From Planctomycetota bacterium (GTDB lineage Bacteria; Planctomycetota; Planctomycetia; Pirellulales; UBA1268), in assembly GCA_016872925.1 (NCBI GenBank), contig VGYR01000005.1, positions 1 through 35,987 on the forward strand: DNA of 35,987 bases. The letters are read 5' to 3'. The first letter of the stretch is position 1. Each line of letters starts with the position of its first letter. A program made the translations under genes and the position numbers. Shown here piece after piece: positions 33,295 through 35,987 of the stretch. The notes under the pieces were generated by a model, which ran no database searches, was not told the DNA's origin, and worked only from the letters and a program-made list of their open reading frames with translations.

Positions 33295-34295
33295 AGCTCC
33301 GCGTGGGCATCGTGGGCCTCGGCGACCAGTGGGAGAGCCGCCACCTCCCCGCCCTCCGCACGCTCGCCGACCGGTTCGAGGTGCGGGGCGTGTGCGAGCA
33401 GGTCGCCCACCGGGCGGATCGGGCGGCGGCCGAGCTGGGCACGGCGTCGGTCGACGGGTTCCGCGCCCTCGCGGCCCGAGACGACATCGACGCCCTGCTC
33501 TATCTCGCCGACCAGTGGTTCGGGGCCGCCCCGATCCTCGCCGCCTGCGACCACGGCAAGTCGGTCTACTCCGCGATCTCCTTCCCTTCCGACGTGGCCG
33601 AGGCCGACGTGCTGCACCGGCGCGTGGAAGAGTCGGGGATCGCCTACATGGCCGAGCTGCCCCGCCGGCACGCCGCCGCGACGGTGCGGCTCAAGGAGTT
33701 GATCGCCACCCGGCTGGGCCCGCCGCGGATGCTCTTCTGCCACCGGCGGGTTCCCTTCTCCGGCGCCGTCTCCCCGCCCCGGGACCGCGGCAGCGAGGCC
33801 CGCGACCTGATGGAGCTGATCGACTGGTGCCGCTACGTCGCCGGCGTCGAGCCCACCAGCGTGATCGCCGTCCGGCACGCCGACGCCGGCAGCCGGGATC
33901 TCGACGACTACCGCATGATGAGCCTCGACTTCTCCCGCTCGGGCAGCCCCGGCGACGGCCCGCTCGCCCAGATCAGCTGCGGCTATTACATGCCGCGGAC
34001 CTGGGAGGAGGCGGTGTCGTTTCGGCCGCCCCCCGGGCTGCAGGTGGTCTGCGCGGGAGGCATCGCCTTCGTCGACCTGCCGCAGACGCTCGTCTGGTTC
34101 GACGACGCGGGCCGCCATCAGGAATCGCTCGACAGCGAGCGGCCGGTGGGAGAGCGGATGCTCGGCCAGTTCCACCGCATGGTGACGAGCCTCGTGCGGC
34201 AGACGAGCGGCCTCGACGACGCCCTCCGCGCGATGCGGATCGTGGAGGCCGCCGACCAGAGCGTCGCCGCCGGCGTCCGCGTGACGCTCGGCTGA
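33291..34295 (+). CDS. Gfo/Idh/MocA-family oxidoreductase-like protein lacking the EKP motif
   Basis: A 334-residue protein. The N-terminal dinucleotide fold has RVGIVGLGDQWESRHLPAL, then VRGVCEQ and ALLYLADQWFGA. The GKSVYSAISFPSDVAEAD segment occupies the place of the family's GKHVxxEKPxA: the glutamate-lysine-proline triplet is replaced by SAISF. The C-terminal alpha/beta domain is present, with an HRMVTSLVRQ ending typical of the family. NAD(P) binding may remain, but classical sugar dehydrogenase chemistry is doubtful. Translationally coupled to purD (ATGA overlap); a functional link to purines is not evident. Confidence 0.8.
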   Translation: MKLRVGIVGLGDQWESRHLPALRTLADRFEVRGVCEQVAHRADRAAAELGTASVDGFRALAARDDIDALLYLADQWFGAAPILAACDHGKSVYSAISFPSDVAEADVLHRRVEESGIAYMAELPRRHAAATVRLKELIATRLGPPRMLFCHRRVPFSGAVSPPRDRGSEARDLMELIDWCRYVAGVEPTSVIAVRHADAGSRDLDDYRMMSLDFSRSGSPGDGPLAQISCGYYMPRTWEEAVSFRPPPGLQVVCAGGIAFVDLPQTLVWFDDAGRHQESLDSERPVGERMLGQFHRMVTSLVRQTSGLDDALRAMRIVEAADQSVAAGVRVTLG

Positions 34296-34322
34296 GCGGG
34301 ATGGACTCTCCAGGCCCGGGCG

Positions 34323-35849
34323 TCAGATCGTCGCGAAGGCCTTCTTCTTCGCGGTCGTGCGATCCGTCGACGACATCATGCCGGTGACCAGCGCTGCAAA
34401 CGCGGCTTCTTCGGTCGTGGGCGTCGAATCGGCGGCCGCACCGGCCGCAGTATCTCCGGTCGTGACACCGAGGCCAGCCGCCATGGTGAGCGGGCGATAC
34501 GATCCGCGGTTGTACAGATTGGCCGAAGCGAATGCGGAAATGTCGAGGATGTCGACTCTGCCGTCGTAGTTGAAGTCGCCGTCGCTCCAGGAAGCCGACA
34601 AACCCGAGTTGAAGGTGTTGCTGGCAAGGATGTTCGTTACGTCGAGAATGTCGATCGAGCCGTCGAGATCGGTGTCGCCGTTGGACGCGAATCCCACGGT
34701 CACGCTTCCATCACCAGTAACGACGTACCCGAGCCCGAAGGACGGCCGGTCGCTGAAAGTGCCAGACGTCCAGCCGGTGGTGCCGTTCCAACTGCCATCA
34801 CCGCGGCCTCTGATCAAGGCAGCCCGAATCGCCGCCGCATCGGGTTCGGCTGCTGCGACCGTCACTCTGCCGTAGCCAAGATCGATTTGACCGGTGGGGC
34901 TCAGCGTGACGGAGGGCACGGTCACCCCTGAGGTATGGATGTCGAACGACAATGACGCGCCAGCGGCGATGACCAGCGGGCCGGTTCCCAGAGCCGCCGG
35001 GTTGCGAACGATGACCCGCCCGCCCTGCACGATGACGCCTCCCGTGTGGCTATTTGGGCGATCGAGCACGAGCGTGCCGCTGCCATGCTTGACGAGTCGC
35101 GATGAGCCGGTGCGCGTGATCGTGTCGGTCGAGGAGTCGGTGCCGCCGACCGTCATATTCCAGTCCTCAACCACATCGGTGACTGCCACCGTCAGGGGTG
35201 AGACGAGCGGGCCACGGATATCGAAGGCACCCCCGGTGAAAGTCAGCACCACGGAATAGGACTCCCGCGTCTCAAAATCCAGGACAGTGCCCGCCTTGAG
35301 ATAGACGGCCTTGCCCGAGACCTCGAAGGCTGAAGCATCGGGACCAGTCAGCGTGACGGTGGCTGTGGCGAGAATATTGTCTGGGATGTCGATGTCGGCG
35401 ACCTTTATTCGACTGGCCGTGCTCGTGTTTTCGACCAGGCTCGACACGGCGTTGCGGATGCCGAAGCCGGCGTCCCCGAGCAGTCTGACGAAGGCGATGT
35501 CGCTGCCGGTACGGCCGGCGACGAGGATCTTCCCGTCGGGCATGCAGGCCACCGAATAACCGTAGTCGTCGGCGCCGAAGTTGACCGACACCTTGCCCGC
35601 GGTGTTGAACGACGTGTCGAGCGACCCGTCCTGGTTCATCCGCAGGACGATCAGATCCTGGTTCACGCCGTTGTTGGCGAACCCCGTGATCACGATCTTC
35701 CCGTCCGGAGCGAGCGTCGCCCGGAAGCCCTCGTCGGTCGAGTTCAGCACCGGCACCTTGACGATGCCGTTGGTGCCGAATCGCAGATCGATCTCGCCGC
35801 TGGCGAGATGCCGCGTGACCGCTAGTGTAGTGTCTCCGAAATAACGCAA
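34323..35849 (-). CDS. Surface/secreted delta-60-repeat and dockerin-type protein, 5' end cut by IS
   Basis: A 508-codon frame, lacking a native start. Its first codons (35825-35849) come from the IS630 end, entered from a TTG. After the junction it shows two delta-60-type beta-propeller repeats (LAPDGKIVITG with GSLDTSFNTAGKV, and CMPDGKILVAG), then a cadherin-like segment (VSSLVENTSTASRIKVADID, with YSVVLTF). An autotransporter-associated strand follows (GSGTLVLDRPNSHTGGVIVQGG), then a C-terminal pair of dockerin-like Ca-binding loops (DTDLDGSIDILDVTNIL, DFNYDGRVDILDISAFA). Such proteins are exported in planctomycetes. The gene's true N-terminus and signal peptide are not in the window. Confidence 0.72.
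   Translation of the reverse strand: MRYFGDTTLAVTRHLASGEIDLRFGTNGIVKVPVLNSTDEGFRATLAPDGKIVITGFANNGVNQDLIVLRMNQDGSLDTSFNTAGKVSVNFGADDYGYSVACMPDGKILVAGRTGSDIAFVRLLGDAGFGIRNAVSSLVENTSTASRIKVADIDIPDNILATATVTLTGPDASAFEVSGKAVYLKAGTVLDFETRESYSVVLTFTGGAFDIRGPLVSPLTVAVTDVVEDWNMTVGGTDSSTDTITRTGSSRLVKHGSGTLVLDRPNSHTGGVIVQGGRVIVRNPAALGTGPLVIAAGASLSFDIHTSGVTVPSVTLSPTGQIDLGYGRVTVAAAEPDAAAIRAALIRGRGDGSWNGTTGWTSGTFSDRPSFGLGYVVTGDGSVTVGFASNGDTDLDGSIDILDVTNILASNTFNSGLSASWSDGDFNYDGRVDILDISAFASANLYNRGSYRPLTMAAGLGVTTGDTAAGAAADSTPTTEEAAFAALVTGMMSSTDRTTAKKKAFATI
35823..35836 (+). repeat. Left terminal inverted repeat of an IS630-family element
   Basis: TAGTGTAGTGTCTC pairs with the remnant's end at 329-342 (one mismatch). 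The outer TA is the target dinucleotide. It interrupts the dockerin-protein gene. Confidence 0.78.
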
Positions 35850-35898
35850 CTTATTGCTGTCAGTGCCGTTGAATCCTCAACTCATGGAGGATTCCGTC

Positions 35899-35987
35899 AT
35901 GCGTGTTGCCAAGCCAGTTGTTCTGACGGTTGAGCAGCGAGCGACGCTGATGAAGTGGTCGCGGGGCCGGAGCACTCCGGCGCGGTT
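35899..35987 (+). CDS. IS630-family transposase, N-terminus (runs off the window)
   Basis: The first 29 codons read MRVAKPVVLTVEQRATLMKW followed by SRGRSTPAR, the helix-turn-helix N-terminus of IS630-type transposases. A GGAGG ribosome-binding site at 35886-35890 lies 8 bases before the ATG. The remaining transposase is beyond the window. Together with the terminal repeat 63 bases upstream this marks a probably intact IS copy. Confidence 0.75.
   Translation, partial: MRVAKPVVLTVEQRATLMKWSRGRSTPAR

Larger units (their letters stand above)
35823..35987 (+). mobile_element. IS630-family insertion sequence, left part
   Basis: Left terminal repeat plus start of the transposase gene, truncated by the window end. 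Less GC-rich than its surroundings, which fits a mobile origin. Confidence 0.72.

Overview
The window is very GC-rich bacterial chromosomal DNA, almost certainly from a planctomycete (Planctomycetota, probably a Pirellulales-type lineage). This rests on several things seen together: many GTG/TTG starts, few Shine-Dalgarno sites, ATGA-type gene overlaps, a delta-60-repeat/dockerin protein, a Rieske/cytochrome b operon carrying a giant multiheme cytochrome, CNIHPWM cupredoxin-like proteins, and an IS630-type transposase of the kind common in that phylum. The lineage call is inference from gene content; no rRNA gene is present.

Layout. (1) 1-342: 3' remnant of an IS630-family element. (2) 340-3171: a TPR protein (-), then a thioredoxin-fold lipoprotein and a sulfotransferase (+). 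(3) 3147-9243 (-): a reduced flagellar-type export cluster, read fliF-fliO-fliP-fliQ-fliR-flhB, preceded by an orphan GHKL ATPase-like protein and an alpha/beta-hydrolase-fold protein without its catalytic triad. (4) 9383-31541 (-): about 22 kb of same-strand genes forming a complete quinol-to-oxygen chain. In transcription order these are Rieske, cytochrome b6-like, subunit-IV-like b, octaheme cytochrome c with PDZ domain, two cupredoxin-like proteins, diheme cytochrome c lipoprotein, CoxII, CoxI (A2 type), CtaA, CtaB, CoxIII, CoxIV, SCO, DUF420, a small CPTC membrane protein, two paralogous uncharacterised membrane proteins, and malate dehydrogenase. (5) 31542-31929: divergent intergenic region with a sigma70-like promoter pointing into the respiratory cluster and a perfect palindrome. 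(6) 31930-34295 (+): purD and an overlapping Gfo/Idh/MocA-like gene. (7) 34323-35849 (-): a surface protein gene cut by an insertion. (8) 35823-35987: left end and transposase N-terminus of a second IS630-type copy running off the window.

How it works together. The Rieske and two b proteins would oxidise (mena)quinol. The octaheme protein stands where cytochrome c1 would be. The diheme lipoprotein and the two cupredoxin-like proteins are candidate periplasmic carriers to an A2-type aa3 oxidase whose CoxII has CuA but no fused heme c. CtaA, CtaB, SCO and DUF420 supply heme A and copper assembly. The most unusual parts are the octaheme/PDZ fusion, the cytoplasmic triple ILAxARA motif on the Rieske protein, the promoter-overlapping palindrome, the shared LPAGMP/FFKxYxY domain, and the FlhB that lacks its autocleavage domain.
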